DNA of 64,000 bases, from assembly GCF_025153475.1 (NCBI RefSeq), contig NZ_JANZXA010000002.1:372001-436000 (forward strand), read 5' to 3'. This DNA comes from Novosphingobium mangrovisedimenti. Its GTDB lineage: Bacteria > Pseudomonadota > Alphaproteobacteria > Sphingomonadales > Sphingomonadaceae. The notes below the pieces were generated by a model, which saw only the letters and a program-made list of their open reading frames with translations, ran no database searches and was not told the DNA's origin. A program made the position numbers and the translations under genes. Positions 35,567-44,568 of this stretch are shown here, in pieces (the stretch's first letter is position 1; each line of letters begins with the position of its first letter).

Positions 35567-36582
35567 TATGCGCGCGCCGCCACGTATGTTTCGAGTTTCC
35601 CGAGATGCGCCGCAATCGCATCGGACGGCAGGAACGAGCCGGTGAAGCTGTTGCGGGCCAGCGTGACGATCTCTTCCTGATCGAGCCCGCGCGCTTCGGC
35701 CACCGCGCGGAAGTTGTCGGCGATGTAACCGCCGAAATAGGCCGGATCGTCCGAATTCACCGTCGCCTTGAGGCCCAGCGCCAGCATCCGGTCGATCGGG
35801 TGATTGCCCAGATCGTCCACCACGCAAAGCTTGAGGTTGGAGAGCGGGCAGACCGTCAGCGTCATGCCCATGTCGGCCAGCCGGTCCGTCAGCACCGGAT
35901 CTTCGAGCGAGCGGTTGCCGTGATCAATGCGGTCGACATGAAGCAGGTCGAGCGCCTGATAGACATATTCGGGCGGCCCTTCCTCGCCGGCATGGGCAGT
36001 AAGCTTGAGCCCCCTCGCCCGCGCCTCCTCGAAGACCCGTGCGAACTTGACCGGTGGGTGCCCCACTTCCGAACTGTCGAGCCCCACCGCCTCGATCCGG
36101 TCGAGCCAGGGTTCGGCCATTTCCAGCACCTCGAACGCGGCTTCCTCGGAAAGATGGCGCAGGAACGAGAGGATCAGCTTGCTGGTGATGCCATGCTTCG
36201 CCTCGGCCTCGGCCATGGCGGAGAGCAGGCCCTCAACCACTTCGGAAAAGGCAATGCCGCGATCAGTGTGGGTCTGCGGGTCGAACATGATCTCGGCATG
36301 GACCACCCCGTCCGCTGCCGCGCGCGCGAAGTAGGCCGCGGCCAGATCGTGGAAATCCCGCCGAGTGCGCAGCACATTGGCCCCGGCGTAGTAGATGTCG
36401 AGAAAGTCCTGCAGGTTGGAAAAGGCATAGGCCGCACGCACTTCCTCGACCGAGGCATAGGGAATTTCGATCCCGTTGCGCCGGGCCAGCTCGAACATCA
36501 GTTCGGGCTCAAGACTGCCTTCGATGTGCAGGTGCAGTTCGGCCTTGGGCAGGCCGGTGATGAAGCTGTCGAGGTCGGTCAT
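35566..36582 (-). CDS. Adenine deaminase (adenosine deaminase-fold)
   Basis: This 338-residue cytoplasmic enzyme of the adenosine-deaminase superfamily aligns closely with the Pseudomonas/yeast adenine deaminase type. Landmarks are ELHLHIEGSLEPEL (His17, His19), VGLDSSEVGHPP, TAHAGEEGPPEYVYQALDLL, DRIDHG and TVNSDDPAYFGGYI. It converts adenine to hypoxanthine and ammonia, which XdhABC can oxidise. The SSEVGHPP and DDPAYFGGY signatures favour adenine over adenosine. ATG 36582 overlaps the guanine deaminase stop (ATGA) and has AAGGA 7 nt upstream. Confidence 0.9.
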   Translation of the reverse strand: MTDLDSFITGLPKAELHLHIEGSLEPELMFELARRNGIEIPYASVEEVRAAYAFSNLQDFLDIYYAGANVLRTRRDFHDLAAAYFARAAADGVVHAEIMFDPQTHTDRGIAFSEVVEGLLSAMAEAEAKHGITSKLILSFLRHLSEEAAFEVLEMAEPWLDRIEAVGLDSSEVGHPPVKFARVFEEARARGLKLTAHAGEEGPPEYVYQALDLLHVDRIDHGNRSLEDPVLTDRLADMGMTLTVCPLSNLKLCVVDDLGNHPIDRMLALGLKATVNSDDPAYFGGYIADNFRAVAEARGLDQEEIVTLARNSFTGSFLPSDAIAAHLGKLETYVAARA

Positions 36583-37865
36583 GGGGCAGTCCTTTGCCAG
36601 ACGCATTCGCCCAGCACATATGTTCTCGAGACAGCGCGGTCGTCGCCCAGGATCTGGAGCGCGAAAAGCCGTTCGGCAAGGTCCGCCTCGCGCGTGCGCC
36701 GTGCCAGCAATGGCGTCGCCGCGCAATCGAGAACCGCGAAGTCCGCCTCCTGTCCGGGTTCGAGAGCCCCCACCTTGTCGCCGATGTGCAACAGCGCAGC
36801 GCTGCCCGCCGTTGCCAGATAGAGCGCGCGGAAGGGATCGAGCCGGTCCTCGCGCGCCAATGCGGCCTGATAGGCCAGCCCCGAGGTGTGGAGCATCGAG
36901 AAAGAGGTGCCCGCGCCGACGTCGGTACCCAGCCCCAGACGCAGCTTGTGCCGGTCCGCCTGCCCGAAGTTGAAGAAGCCGGAACCGAGGAACAGGTTCG
37001 AACTCGGACAGACCGCAATGCCCGCGCCGCTTTCGTGCAGGCGAGCGCAGGCGCGATCCGAGAGGTGAATGCCATGCGCGAAAACGGACCGGTCGGTGAC
37101 AAGACCGAAGCGGTCGTAGGCATCGAGGTAGTCCACGGCCTCGGTAAAGCGCGCCTCGACGGCGGCGCATTCGTGCACGTTTTCGGCCAGATGCGTGTGC
37201 ATCAGCACCTCGGGATGCTCGGCCAGCAGCGCACCGGCGTCGGCAAGCTGGGCATCGGTGGAGGCCAGCGCGAAACGCGGCGTTATGGCATAACCGAGCC
37301 GTCCGCGCCCGCGCCAGCGGCGGATCAGCGCTTCGCTCTCCGCGCGCCCGGACGCCACCGTGTCCTTGAGACCCTCAGGCCCCATATCCATCAGCACCTT
37401 GCCCGAAACGATCCGCATGCGCCGCTCCAGCGCTGCCTCGAACAGGGCATCGACCGACTGTTCGTGCACCGTGGGATAGACCAGCGCGCTGGTGGTCCCG
37501 TTGCGCAGCAGTTCGTCGAGGAAAAAGGCCGCAACGGCATCGGCGTGGGCCTTGTCGACAAAGGCCTTTTCGGCCGGGAAGATGTGCCGGTCGAGCCAGT
37601 CGAGCAATTGCTCGCCGTGCGAGGCGATGCGGTCGGTCTGCGGATAGTGGACATGCGCGTCGATGAAGCCCGGCACGACGAGACCGTCGAGACTGTGCAC
37701 CGGAACGTCCGCGTACTTATCGGCCAGTTCGGCATAGCCCCCGCGCGCTACGACAAGGCCGTCCTCTATGACCAGCAGGCCGTCGGGCTCGTGCCGCACC
37801 GCATCGGGCGCATCGCGAGGGTCCTGCCCGACCGAGAGCAGTTCTGCACGGTAAGCGTGGATCAT
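36579..37865 (-). CDS. guaD: Guanine deaminase
   Basis: This 428-residue guanine deaminase makes xanthine and ammonia. It shows VPGFIDAHVHYPQTDRIAS (zinc His pair), LLDWLDRHIFPAE, MHTHLAEN, AHGIHLSD, and LGTDVGAGTSFSMLHT with the catalytic Asp. All family zinc ligands are present. The start MIHAYRAEL at 37865 has GGAGGA 5 nt upstream, and this Shine-Dalgarno is part of the family D repeat that begins at 37869. It overlaps the adenine deaminase gene by 4 bp. Its product feeds XdhABC, encoded just upstream. Confidence 0.94.
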   Translation of the reverse strand: MIHAYRAELLSVGQDPRDAPDAVRHEPDGLLVIEDGLVVARGGYAELADKYADVPVHSLDGLVVPGFIDAHVHYPQTDRIASHGEQLLDWLDRHIFPAEKAFVDKAHADAVAAFFLDELLRNGTTSALVYPTVHEQSVDALFEAALERRMRIVSGKVLMDMGPEGLKDTVASGRAESEALIRRWRGRGRLGYAITPRFALASTDAQLADAGALLAEHPEVLMHTHLAENVHECAAVEARFTEAVDYLDAYDRFGLVTDRSVFAHGIHLSDRACARLHESGAGIAVCPSSNLFLGSGFFNFGQADRHKLRLGLGTDVGAGTSFSMLHTSGLAYQAALAREDRLDPFRALYLATAGSAALLHIGDKVGALEPGQEADFAVLDCAATPLLARRTREADLAERLFALQILGDDRAVSRTYVLGECVWQRTAP

Positions 37866-37868
37866 CGC

Positions 37869-38002
37869 GTCCTCCCCGGCACGGGGAGGTGGCAGCCCGC
37901 AGGGCTGACGGAGGGGATTGGCGCCCCCACGCGACATCGCGCCCGGGCGTGAGTCCCCTCCACCATGCTCCGCATGGTCCCCCTCCCCGTACCGGGGAGG
38001 AC
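37869..38002. repeat. Interspersed inverted repeat, family D
   Basis: A 134-bp element with ends GTCCTCCCCGGCACGGGGAGG and CCTCCCCGTACCGGGGAGGAC, each itself a small hairpin, plus internal palindromes (CGCGCCCGGGCG and ACCATGCTCCGCATGGT). It fills the gap between xdhC and guaD inside the purine operon. A one-arm relative lies at 59674-59695. Confidence 0.85.
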
Positions 38003-38016
38003 TTGCGCCGAAATCA

Positions 38017-38934
38017 TCATTGCCCTCTCAATTGCAGAAGCTGCGCCAGCACGGCGATGGCGATCACGTCGGGCTCCTTGCCGCGCACACCGGGCACGCC
38101 GATCGGCGTGGTGAGACGCGCCAGCGCCTCTTCGGAAATGCCGTCCGCCTTGAGCCGCGAGCGGAAGCGCGCGATCTTGGTCGAAGACCCGATCAGACCG
38201 ACGAAAGCCACCGGATCGCGGCTGAGTGCGGCAAGCGTCAGGTGATAGTCGAGCGGGTGATCGTGCGTGAGGATCGCAATCGCCGCGTCGGCGGGCGCTT
38301 CCTCGATGCAATGGGCGATCTCTTCCTCGGGCATGATCGTCACGCCGTCGAGTGCGGCCAGTTCAGGCCGGGTATCGAACCAGGCGAGCTGGAGCGGCAG
38401 ACCGATCATATGCCGGGCAATCGCCTGCCCGACATGCCCCGCGCCGAACAGATAGACCGGGCGCGGCCGCTCGCCCACCGGCTCGACCATGCGCGTGCCG
38501 ACGCGCGGGCGTTCGCCGCGCGCGGTCTGGCGCGTGGCCGTCTCGCGCTGGAAGACGGCGCGCGCGACGCTCCCTTCCTCCAGCCGGGTTTCGAGCATCC
38601 AGCCGGGCTCGGCATCGTGCAGCCAGTCCAGCGCCTGGGGATCGACATGCTCGATCAGCAGCCGCACCCGCCCGCCACAGCACTGCCCAAGCAGCGGCCC
38701 GAGCGGATAGTCCTGCACGCGCCATGTACCCCGGGGATGATCGAGGATCGCGCGTGCCTGTTCGACGGCGCGAAATTCGAGCTGGCCGCCACCGATGGTG
38801 CCCTGCTGCCCCTCCGCCGTCACCAGCATGCGCGTGCCCGCCCCGCGCGGTGCGGACCCTTCGGTCGCCATCACCGAGACCATCGCGCAAGGCTCCGGTC
38901 CCAGCCTGCGCAGCCATCCGACCCACTGCGTCAT
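38017..38934 (-). CDS. xdhC: Xanthine dehydrogenase accessory protein XdhC
   Basis: This 305-residue molybdenum-cofactor chaperone binds the cofactor and helps its sulfuration and insertion into XdhB. The N-terminal part has SAPRGAGTRMLVTAEGQQGTIGGGQLE and CCGGRVRLLIEH. The C-terminal Rossmann region has VYLFGAGHVGQAIARHM, LTHDHPLDYHLTLAAL and VGLIGSSTKIARFRSRL. ATG 38934 overlaps the xdhB stop as ATGA, so the chaperone is coupled to its client. Length is typical of the family. Confidence 0.94.
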   Translation of the reverse strand: MTQWVGWLRRLGPEPCAMVSVMATEGSAPRGAGTRMLVTAEGQQGTIGGGQLEFRAVEQARAILDHPRGTWRVQDYPLGPLLGQCCGGRVRLLIEHVDPQALDWLHDAEPGWMLETRLEEGSVARAVFQRETATRQTARGERPRVGTRMVEPVGERPRPVYLFGAGHVGQAIARHMIGLPLQLAWFDTRPELAALDGVTIMPEEEIAHCIEEAPADAAIAILTHDHPLDYHLTLAALSRDPVAFVGLIGSSTKIARFRSRLKADGISEEALARLTTPIGVPGVRGKEPDVIAIAVLAQLLQLRGQ

Positions 38935-41240
38935 GGCGCCTTGAACTCCGCGATGGTTTTCAGGATGCACTCGGGCGTGGCCGGGGCATCGAGCGGCGGC
39001 AGTTCGCGCTTGTCCGGCACGGTGGCGGCAATCGCGCGGTTCAGCGCCGAATAGACCGAGATCGCCAGCATGAAGGGCGGCTCGCCCACGGCCTTGGAAC
39101 GGTTGATCGTCGGCTCGACGTTTTCCCCATCCCACAGGCTGATGGTGAGACGCTTCGCCCGATCCGACGCGGTGGGGATCTTGTAGGTCGCGGGCGAATG
39201 GGTGAGGAGGCGGCCCTTGCTGTCCCACACAAGTTCCTCAGTGGTGAGCCAGCCCTGCCCCTGCACGAAGCCGCCCTCGATCTGCCCCTTGTCGATCACC
39301 GGATTGAGCGAGCGGCCGACGTCGTGGAGGATGTCCACCGCCAGAACCTTGTGCTCGCCGGTCAGCGTGTCGATGGCAACCTCGCTCACCGCCGCGCCAT
39401 AGGCGAAGTAGTAGAACGGGCGGCCCTTGTGCGCATCGCGGTCGTATTCGATGCCGGGCGTCGCATAGAAGCCGTTCGAGGACATCGAGATCCGGCCGAG
39501 ATAGGCCTTTCGCGTAACTTCGCCGAAGGAAAGCGTCTCCGCCCCGACCAGCACGCCGTCGGGGGTGAAGTGCACCTCTTCCTCGGCGCACCCGTACGTG
39601 CGGGCAAGGAACTCCGTCAGCCGCGCCCGGATCGCCGAGGCCGCATTGTGCGCGGCCATGCCGTTGAGGTCCGCGCCCGAACTGGCCGCCGTCGCCGAGG
39701 TGTTGGGCACCTTGTCGGTGCGGGTGGCGGTGATGCGCACTTGCCCGAGCGGCACGCCGAAGACATCGGCCACGACCTGCGCCACCTTGACGTAGACCCC
39801 CTGCCCCATCTCGGTGCCGCCATGATTCACCTGGATCGAACCATCCGCATAGACATGCACCAGTGCGCCCGCTTGATTGAGGTGCGTGGTGGTGAAACTG
39901 ATGCCGAACTTCACCGGCGTAAGGGCGATGCCCTTCTTGATGACCGGGCTACCGGCGTTGAACGCCTCCACCGCCACCGCACGCTCATCGTAGCGCGCAG
40001 TCTCGCGCAGGCGGGCGATCATCTGGGGCGCAATGTTGTCGGCCACGGTCATGCCGTACTGGGTGACATCCCGCCCGGGGCCGTAGAGATTGGCCAGCCG
40101 CACTTCGAGCGGGTCCTTGCCCAGCCGGGCGGCGACATGATCGACGATCCGCTCGATCGCCAGCATCCCCTGCGGTCCGCCAAAGCCCCGGAAGGCCGTG
40201 GCCGAGACGGTGTTGGTCTTCAGCCGTTCGGAGGCGATCTCGACATCGGGCAGGAAATAGCAGTTGTCCGCATGGAACATCGCGCGGTCGTTGATCGCGG
40301 GCGAAAGGTCCACGGTCGCGCCGCAATCCGAGGAGAGGAACAGCGAGAGTCCCAGTAAACGCCCCTCGTCATCGAAGCCGACATCGTAGGTCACCTCGAA
40401 AGGATGGCGCTTGCCGGTCATGACCATGTCGTCGTCGCGGTCGCAGCGGAACTTGGCGGGGCGGCCGGTCTTGTCCGCCACCAGCGCGGCGGCGGCGGCG
40501 AAGAGCGCGGCCTGCGTTTCCTTGCCGCCGAACGCGCCGCCCATGCGCCGCACTTCCACGGTCACGTCCGCCGTGCTGCGGTCGAGCATGTGCGCGACGA
40601 GATGCTGGACCTCGCTGGGGTGCTGGGTGGAACTCAGCACATGCACCTGCCCGTCCTCGCCGGGCGTCGCCACAGCGACATGCCCTTCGAGGTAAAAGTG
40701 GTCCTGCCCGCCCATTTCAAAGCGACCCGAAAGGCGAAGCGGGCAGGACTCCAGCGCCGCGGCGGCATTGCCGCGCGCCATGCACTGGGTAGGTTCGATC
40801 AGCGACTGTGCATCGCGCGCATCGGCCATGGTGAGCATGGCCGGCAGCGGTTCGTACTCGATCGTGCCGAGCCGGGCCGCCTTGCGCGCCGCCCGCTGGC
40901 TGGTCGCGGCGACGAGGAACACCGGCTGGCCGTGATTGATCACTTCGCCATCGGCCAGCAGCCGGTCATCGCCCGCCACGGGGCTGACATCGTTGATGCC
41001 GGGAATGTCCGCAGCGGTGTAGACGGCGACCACGCCTTCCGCCGCCATGACGTCAGACAAGTCCATCGACACGATGCGCGCATGCGCCTCTGCGCTCTGC
41101 CCGAAGGCGAGATGGAGCATGCCCTCCGGCTCGCCCATGTCGTCGGCATAGCGCGCCTCGCCGGTGACGTGCATGCGGGCGCTGTCGTGCGGGTGCGAGG
41201 GCTTTTCTAGCACCTTCCAGGCGGGATCGCGCTCAGCCAT
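38931..41240 (-). CDS. xdhB: Xanthine dehydrogenase, molybdopterin-binding subunit
   Basis: This 769-residue large subunit oxidises hypoxanthine to xanthine and xanthine to urate. It shows QDHFYLEGHVAVA, RRMGGAFGGKE, the substrate-site Arg segment SATAFRGFGGPQG, GGTEMGQGVYVKVAQ, and AVGEPPFMLA with the catalytic Glu. These match Rhodobacter-type XdhB and clearly differ from the Mo subunit at the window's left edge. ATG 41240 has AGGAGTG upstream; ATG 41258 is possible. A family A repeat separates it from xdhA, while xdhC is coupled downstream. Confidence 0.95.
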   Translation of the reverse strand: MAERDPAWKVLEKPSHPHDSARMHVTGEARYADDMGEPEGMLHLAFGQSAEAHARIVSMDLSDVMAAEGVVAVYTAADIPGINDVSPVAGDDRLLADGEVINHGQPVFLVAATSQRAARKAARLGTIEYEPLPAMLTMADARDAQSLIEPTQCMARGNAAAALESCPLRLSGRFEMGGQDHFYLEGHVAVATPGEDGQVHVLSSTQHPSEVQHLVAHMLDRSTADVTVEVRRMGGAFGGKETQAALFAAAAALVADKTGRPAKFRCDRDDDMVMTGKRHPFEVTYDVGFDDEGRLLGLSLFLSSDCGATVDLSPAINDRAMFHADNCYFLPDVEIASERLKTNTVSATAFRGFGGPQGMLAIERIVDHVAARLGKDPLEVRLANLYGPGRDVTQYGMTVADNIAPQMIARLRETARYDERAVAVEAFNAGSPVIKKGIALTPVKFGISFTTTHLNQAGALVHVYADGSIQVNHGGTEMGQGVYVKVAQVVADVFGVPLGQVRITATRTDKVPNTSATAASSGADLNGMAAHNAASAIRARLTEFLARTYGCAEEEVHFTPDGVLVGAETLSFGEVTRKAYLGRISMSSNGFYATPGIEYDRDAHKGRPFYYFAYGAAVSEVAIDTLTGEHKVLAVDILHDVGRSLNPVIDKGQIEGGFVQGQGWLTTEELVWDSKGRLLTHSPATYKIPTASDRAKRLTISLWDGENVEPTINRSKAVGEPPFMLAISVYSALNRAIAATVPDKRELPPLDAPATPECILKTIAEFKAP

Positions 41241-41259
41241 CGATCCCACTCCTGTCATT

Positions 41260-41342
41260 CGTCATTGCGAGGCCCGCAGGGCCGCGGCAATCCAGAGCGA
41301 GCGTCAACCGCCCTGGATTGCTTTGCTCCGCTCGCAATGACG
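41260..41342. repeat. Interspersed palindromic repeat, family A
   Basis: An 83-bp copy between xdhA and xdhB, with CGTCATTGCGAGG and CTCGCAATGACG ends and GCAATCCAGAGCG/CCCTGGATTGC core blocks. Confidence 0.9.
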
Positions 41343-41363
41343 AACTGCGAGAAGTGAAGGCGA

Positions 41364-42785
41364 TCATAGTCCGGCCTCCATCTCCAGCACCGAAATCGGC
41401 GTGCCCTGCTCGCGCAGCCACAGGCGGCGCAGCAGGTTGGCGGCCGCTTCGAGGCGATAGGCGGACGAGCCACGCACGTCGGTGAGTGGCGCGAAGTCCT
41501 GCCTGAGCGCTTCAGCGGCGGTTTCGATGGTCGTCTGGATGAACGGCTTCCCGATCAATGCTGCCTCGCAGGCTGTGGCACGCTTCGGCGTTGCCGCCAT
41601 GCCGCCAAAGGCCACGCGTGCGCCGGTGATCGTGCCGTCTTCGACAGTCAGGGCAAAGGCCCCGCAAACCGCCGAAATATCGCTGTCGAACCGGCGCGAG
41701 AGCTTGGCGATGTGGATCACGGCATCGGGCCCGGGGCGAGGAATGCGGATGGATTCCACGAATTCGCCCGGCTGACGGTCCTGCTTGCCGTAATCGAGGA
41801 AATAGGCCTCCAGCGGCATTGTCCGCCGTCCGGTAGCGCTGCGCAGCGTCAACTCGGCCCCGAGTGCAATCAGCGCGGGCGGCCCATCGCCGATGGGCGA
41901 GCCGTTGGCGATATTGCCGCCCACAGTCCCGGCATTGCGCACCTGCAACCCGCCGATGCGGCGCACGAGTTCGCCGAAGTCCGGGTGCAGCTGCGCGAAA
42001 GGCGCATGAGCATCGGCATAGCGCACGCCCGCACCCACGATGAGCGCATCGTCGCTCTCCTCGATTGCAGCAAGATCGGCAACGTCCCCCAGGAAAATCA
42101 CCGTATCGAGCGACTTCAGCCCCTTGGTCACCCAGAGGCCGACATCGGTAGCACCGGCCACGAGGCGGGCCTGCGGAAATTCGACCAGCAGTTCCGCCAG
42201 TTCATCGCTGCTGGCGGGCGCGAACCACTTGCGGCCCTGCCATTCACCCGATGCCCCATCCGCACCGATTGCCCGCAACTGCGCGGCCAGCGCCACGTCG
42301 TCGCGGCCGAGCGTGTCCACCGTCTCGCCAGCCTCGAGGATCGGGCCATAGCCGGTGCAGCGGCACAAGTTTCCGGCGATCACATCGGCCACGGGGAGGT
42401 CGGACCCGCTCGCCCCGATGGCCCGGCCATAGAGCGACATCACGAAGCCCGGCGTGCAGAAGCCGCACTGCGAAGACCCGTTCGCGGCCATGCAGCTCTG
42501 CAACGGATTGGGCGCGCCCTGCTCCTTGAGGCTCTCCACCGTCAGCAGCGCCTTGCCGTGCAGCATGGGCAGGAACTGGATGCAGGAATTGACCGCACGC
42601 CATTTGACCGCATCGCCATCGGGCGAGCCCACCAGCACGGTGCAGGCCCCGCAATCACCTTCCGCGCAGCCTTCCTTGGTGCCCGTGCGGCGCATCCGGT
42701 AGCGCAGGTAGTCCAGCACCGTCGCCGTCGGATCGATGTCGGCCAGTTCGATCGTTTCACCGTCGAGAAGAAACCGGATCGTCAT
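41364..42785 (-). CDS. xdhA: Xanthine dehydrogenase small subunit (2Fe-2S plus FAD domains)
   Basis: This 473-residue XdhA has two ferredoxin-type cluster domains and a FAD domain. The first cluster uses Cys40, Cys45 and Cys48 plus a later Cys; the second uses the CGFC and CRC pairs in SSQCGFCTPG and NLCRCTGYGP. The FAD domain starts near residue 180 with LVAGATDVGLWVTK and RNAGTVGGNIANGSPIGD. Electrons go from the Mo site through the clusters to FAD and then NAD. The start is ATG 42785, overlapping the uraH stop by 1 bp (TGATG). The Fe-S plus FAD fusion is the standard bacterial XdhA layout. Confidence 0.95.
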   Translation of the reverse strand: MTIRFLLDGETIELADIDPTATVLDYLRYRMRRTGTKEGCAEGDCGACTVLVGSPDGDAVKWRAVNSCIQFLPMLHGKALLTVESLKEQGAPNPLQSCMAANGSSQCGFCTPGFVMSLYGRAIGASGSDLPVADVIAGNLCRCTGYGPILEAGETVDTLGRDDVALAAQLRAIGADGASGEWQGRKWFAPASSDELAELLVEFPQARLVAGATDVGLWVTKGLKSLDTVIFLGDVADLAAIEESDDALIVGAGVRYADAHAPFAQLHPDFGELVRRIGGLQVRNAGTVGGNIANGSPIGDGPPALIALGAELTLRSATGRRTMPLEAYFLDYGKQDRQPGEFVESIRIPRPGPDAVIHIAKLSRRFDSDISAVCGAFALTVEDGTITGARVAFGGMAATPKRATACEAALIGKPFIQTTIETAAEALRQDFAPLTDVRGSSAYRLEAAANLLRRLWLREQGTPISVLEMEAGL

Positions 42786-43117
42786 CAACTTCCCCGGTAT
42801 GTCGAATAACCGAAGGGCGATGCCAGGAGCGGCACGTGGTAGTGCCCGTCCGGATCGGCAATGCCGAAATCGATGGAGACCCGGTCGAGAAACGGCGGTT
42901 CGGGCAGCTTCACCCCGCGCCCGCGAAAATAGACCGCCACCGCAAAGGTAAGGCGGTAACAGCCGGTCGGGATTTCAGGGATGCCGGGGCAACGCCCGTC
43001 GCTATCCGTCTCCCCTTCGAACAACACCGTGCCCGACATCGTCGAAAGAGTCAGCGCCACGCCGGCGGCGGGGCACCCATGCGCGGTATCGAGGACATGC
43101 GTGGAGAGCGTGCTCAT
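42785..43117 (-). CDS. uraH: 5-hydroxyisourate hydrolase
   Basis: This 110-residue transthyretin-like hydrolase opens 5-hydroxyisourate to OHCU. It has the N-terminal STHVLDTAHGCPAAGVAL motif with the catalytic His, a central GCYRLTF, HYHVPLLASPFGYSTYRGS, and the defining C-terminal YRGS. Length matches bacterial UraH/HiuH without a leader. It is translationally coupled on both sides (ATGA with the flavin urate hydroxylase, TGATG with xdhA), which fits a pathway order of urate oxidation then hydrolysis. Confidence 0.96.
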   Translation of the reverse strand: MSTLSTHVLDTAHGCPAAGVALTLSTMSGTVLFEGETDSDGRCPGIPEIPTGCYRLTFAVAVYFRGRGVKLPEPPFLDRVSIDFGIADPDGHYHVPLLASPFGYSTYRGS

Positions 43118-44568
43118 GCCGCTTCCCCCGCTTCGGGCAGCGGCCATTCGCCGAGGAACTCGGGATCATCGTAGGCAAGGAAATCGGCCACCAGTTCGTG
43201 CTGATCGTCAAGGAAGAGCTGGTCCGCGATCCCCTTGATGAGACGCGGCAGCGCATTGTGCAGCCCCGACAGCGCCGATGCGGAAAGCCCCAGGCTGATC
43301 AGCGCGGAATAGTTGAAGGCGAAGAGGCCGTGCAGCGGTGCCCCGTCCTCGCCATCGCGCGGCAGGAACTCGAACGCCTCGCCCAGATAGGGGTGAGCAT
43401 CGATCAGCGCGTTGCGCCTGCCCGGCGGCGTCACCTTGTCCCCCCAGCGGGCGATCAGGTCCGCGACATCGCGCAGTTCGGGGCGCAAGGCCGGATCGCT
43501 GAGCAGCCCGGTGGAGATCACCACGAAGTCGAAGTCGTGAAAGCCATGCGGCGTAGTCACCCGGACCAGCCCATTGTGTTCGGCCACGTCGATCCACGGC
43601 GAATCGAGATGCAGGTGAAAGCCCGGCCACGAAGCGGCCCGGTCGAACGTGTCGTTCGTCGGCGGCTGGTTGTGGCCAAGAAAGCAGTCCATCGCCGTAT
43701 ACTTGGTCTCGTCATCAAGCGCGGGATAGCGCGCGGCGAAGCCGACCTTCTCCATGAAACGGATCGGATTGACGCGCGGCAGGACCTTGCGCCGCATGAA
43801 CACCTCGGCCGCCCCGACGCCGCGGGTCAGTGCGTAGTTGGCATTGTCGAACGCCGAGGCGCCGCCGCCGAGAATACCGATGCGCTTGCCATGGAGCGCG
43901 TCGAAATCGATCGGCTCGCTGGTATGAGCCCAGAGCGCCTTGGACAGGTTGTCGCGCACCATCGCCGGCGTGTGCCATTCGCCCCCGCCCTGAATGCCGG
44001 TGGCCAGCACGACCTTTCGCGCGAGCCTTGCCGCACCGCCGGCGAAGTGCAGGCGGTGCAGGTCCTGTTCGGGCAAGGGCTCGATCCTCTCGAGCTTCGC
44101 GTCGTTCGCCACCGGCAGTGCGAGCACGTGGCGATACCAGCGCAGGTATTCCATCCAGTCGCCGCGCACGATCTTGTCGACGGCTTCCCAGCCCGCCGCG
44201 CCGTGCTGCGCCTCCCACCAGGCCTGATAGGTCAGCGAAGGCAGGCCGAAATCGATCGGGGTCAGCGTCTTGGGCGTGCGCAGCGTGACCATGCGCGCGT
44301 AAGTTTCCCACGGGCCCTCGTAGCCTGCCGGGTTCTCGTCGAAGATCACGACGTTGGTCACGCCTTCGCGGCGCAGCCCCAGGGCCGTGGCAAGGCCGCA
44401 CTGGCCACCGCCGATCACCGCAACGTCGAGGACGCTTTCGCCATCCACGCTGCGCGGACGCACCCATTCGGGCCGGGCGAAGCCGACCAGATCAAGCTCC
44501 CGCTCGAGACGCGCTTCGAGAGCGGCAAGGCCGATGGCGTCGGCCGGATGGGTCGAGGGTGCTGTCAT
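43114..44568 (-). CDS. hpyO: FAD-dependent urate hydroxylase (HpyO-type)
   Basis: This 484-residue flavin monooxygenase-like protein has two dinucleotide-binding motifs, DVAVIGGGQCGLATA (about 48-62) and RIGILGGGASAFDNA (229-243). It also has ENPAGYEGPWETYARMVTLRTPK, as in FMO-type enzymes. No uricase or HpxO gene is present, and this gene sits exactly where a urate-oxidising enzyme is needed, coupled to uraH and uraD. Xanthomonas HpyO is an FMO-like urate hydroxylase of this kind, making 5-hydroxyisourate. The gene name rests on this resemblance and on context, not on a search. Confidence 0.82.
   Translation of the reverse strand: MTAPSTHPADAIGLAALEARLERELDLVGFARPEWVRPRSVDGESVLDVAVIGGGQCGLATALGLRREGVTNVVIFDENPAGYEGPWETYARMVTLRTPKTLTPIDFGLPSLTYQAWWEAQHGAAGWEAVDKIVRGDWMEYLRWYRHVLALPVANDAKLERIEPLPEQDLHRLHFAGGAARLARKVVLATGIQGGGEWHTPAMVRDNLSKALWAHTSEPIDFDALHGKRIGILGGGASAFDNANYALTRGVGAAEVFMRRKVLPRVNPIRFMEKVGFAARYPALDDETKYTAMDCFLGHNQPPTNDTFDRAASWPGFHLHLDSPWIDVAEHNGLVRVTTPHGFHDFDFVVISTGLLSDPALRPELRDVADLIARWGDKVTPPGRRNALIDAHPYLGEAFEFLPRDGEDGAPLHGLFAFNYSALISLGLSASALSGLHNALPRLIKGIADQLFLDDQHELVADFLAYDDPEFLGEWPLPEAGEAA

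Noticed and set aside
38352..40358. 668-codon plus-strand frame opposite xdhB/xdhC
   Set aside because: Antisense shadow; Arg/Ala/Pro-rich translation without domains.
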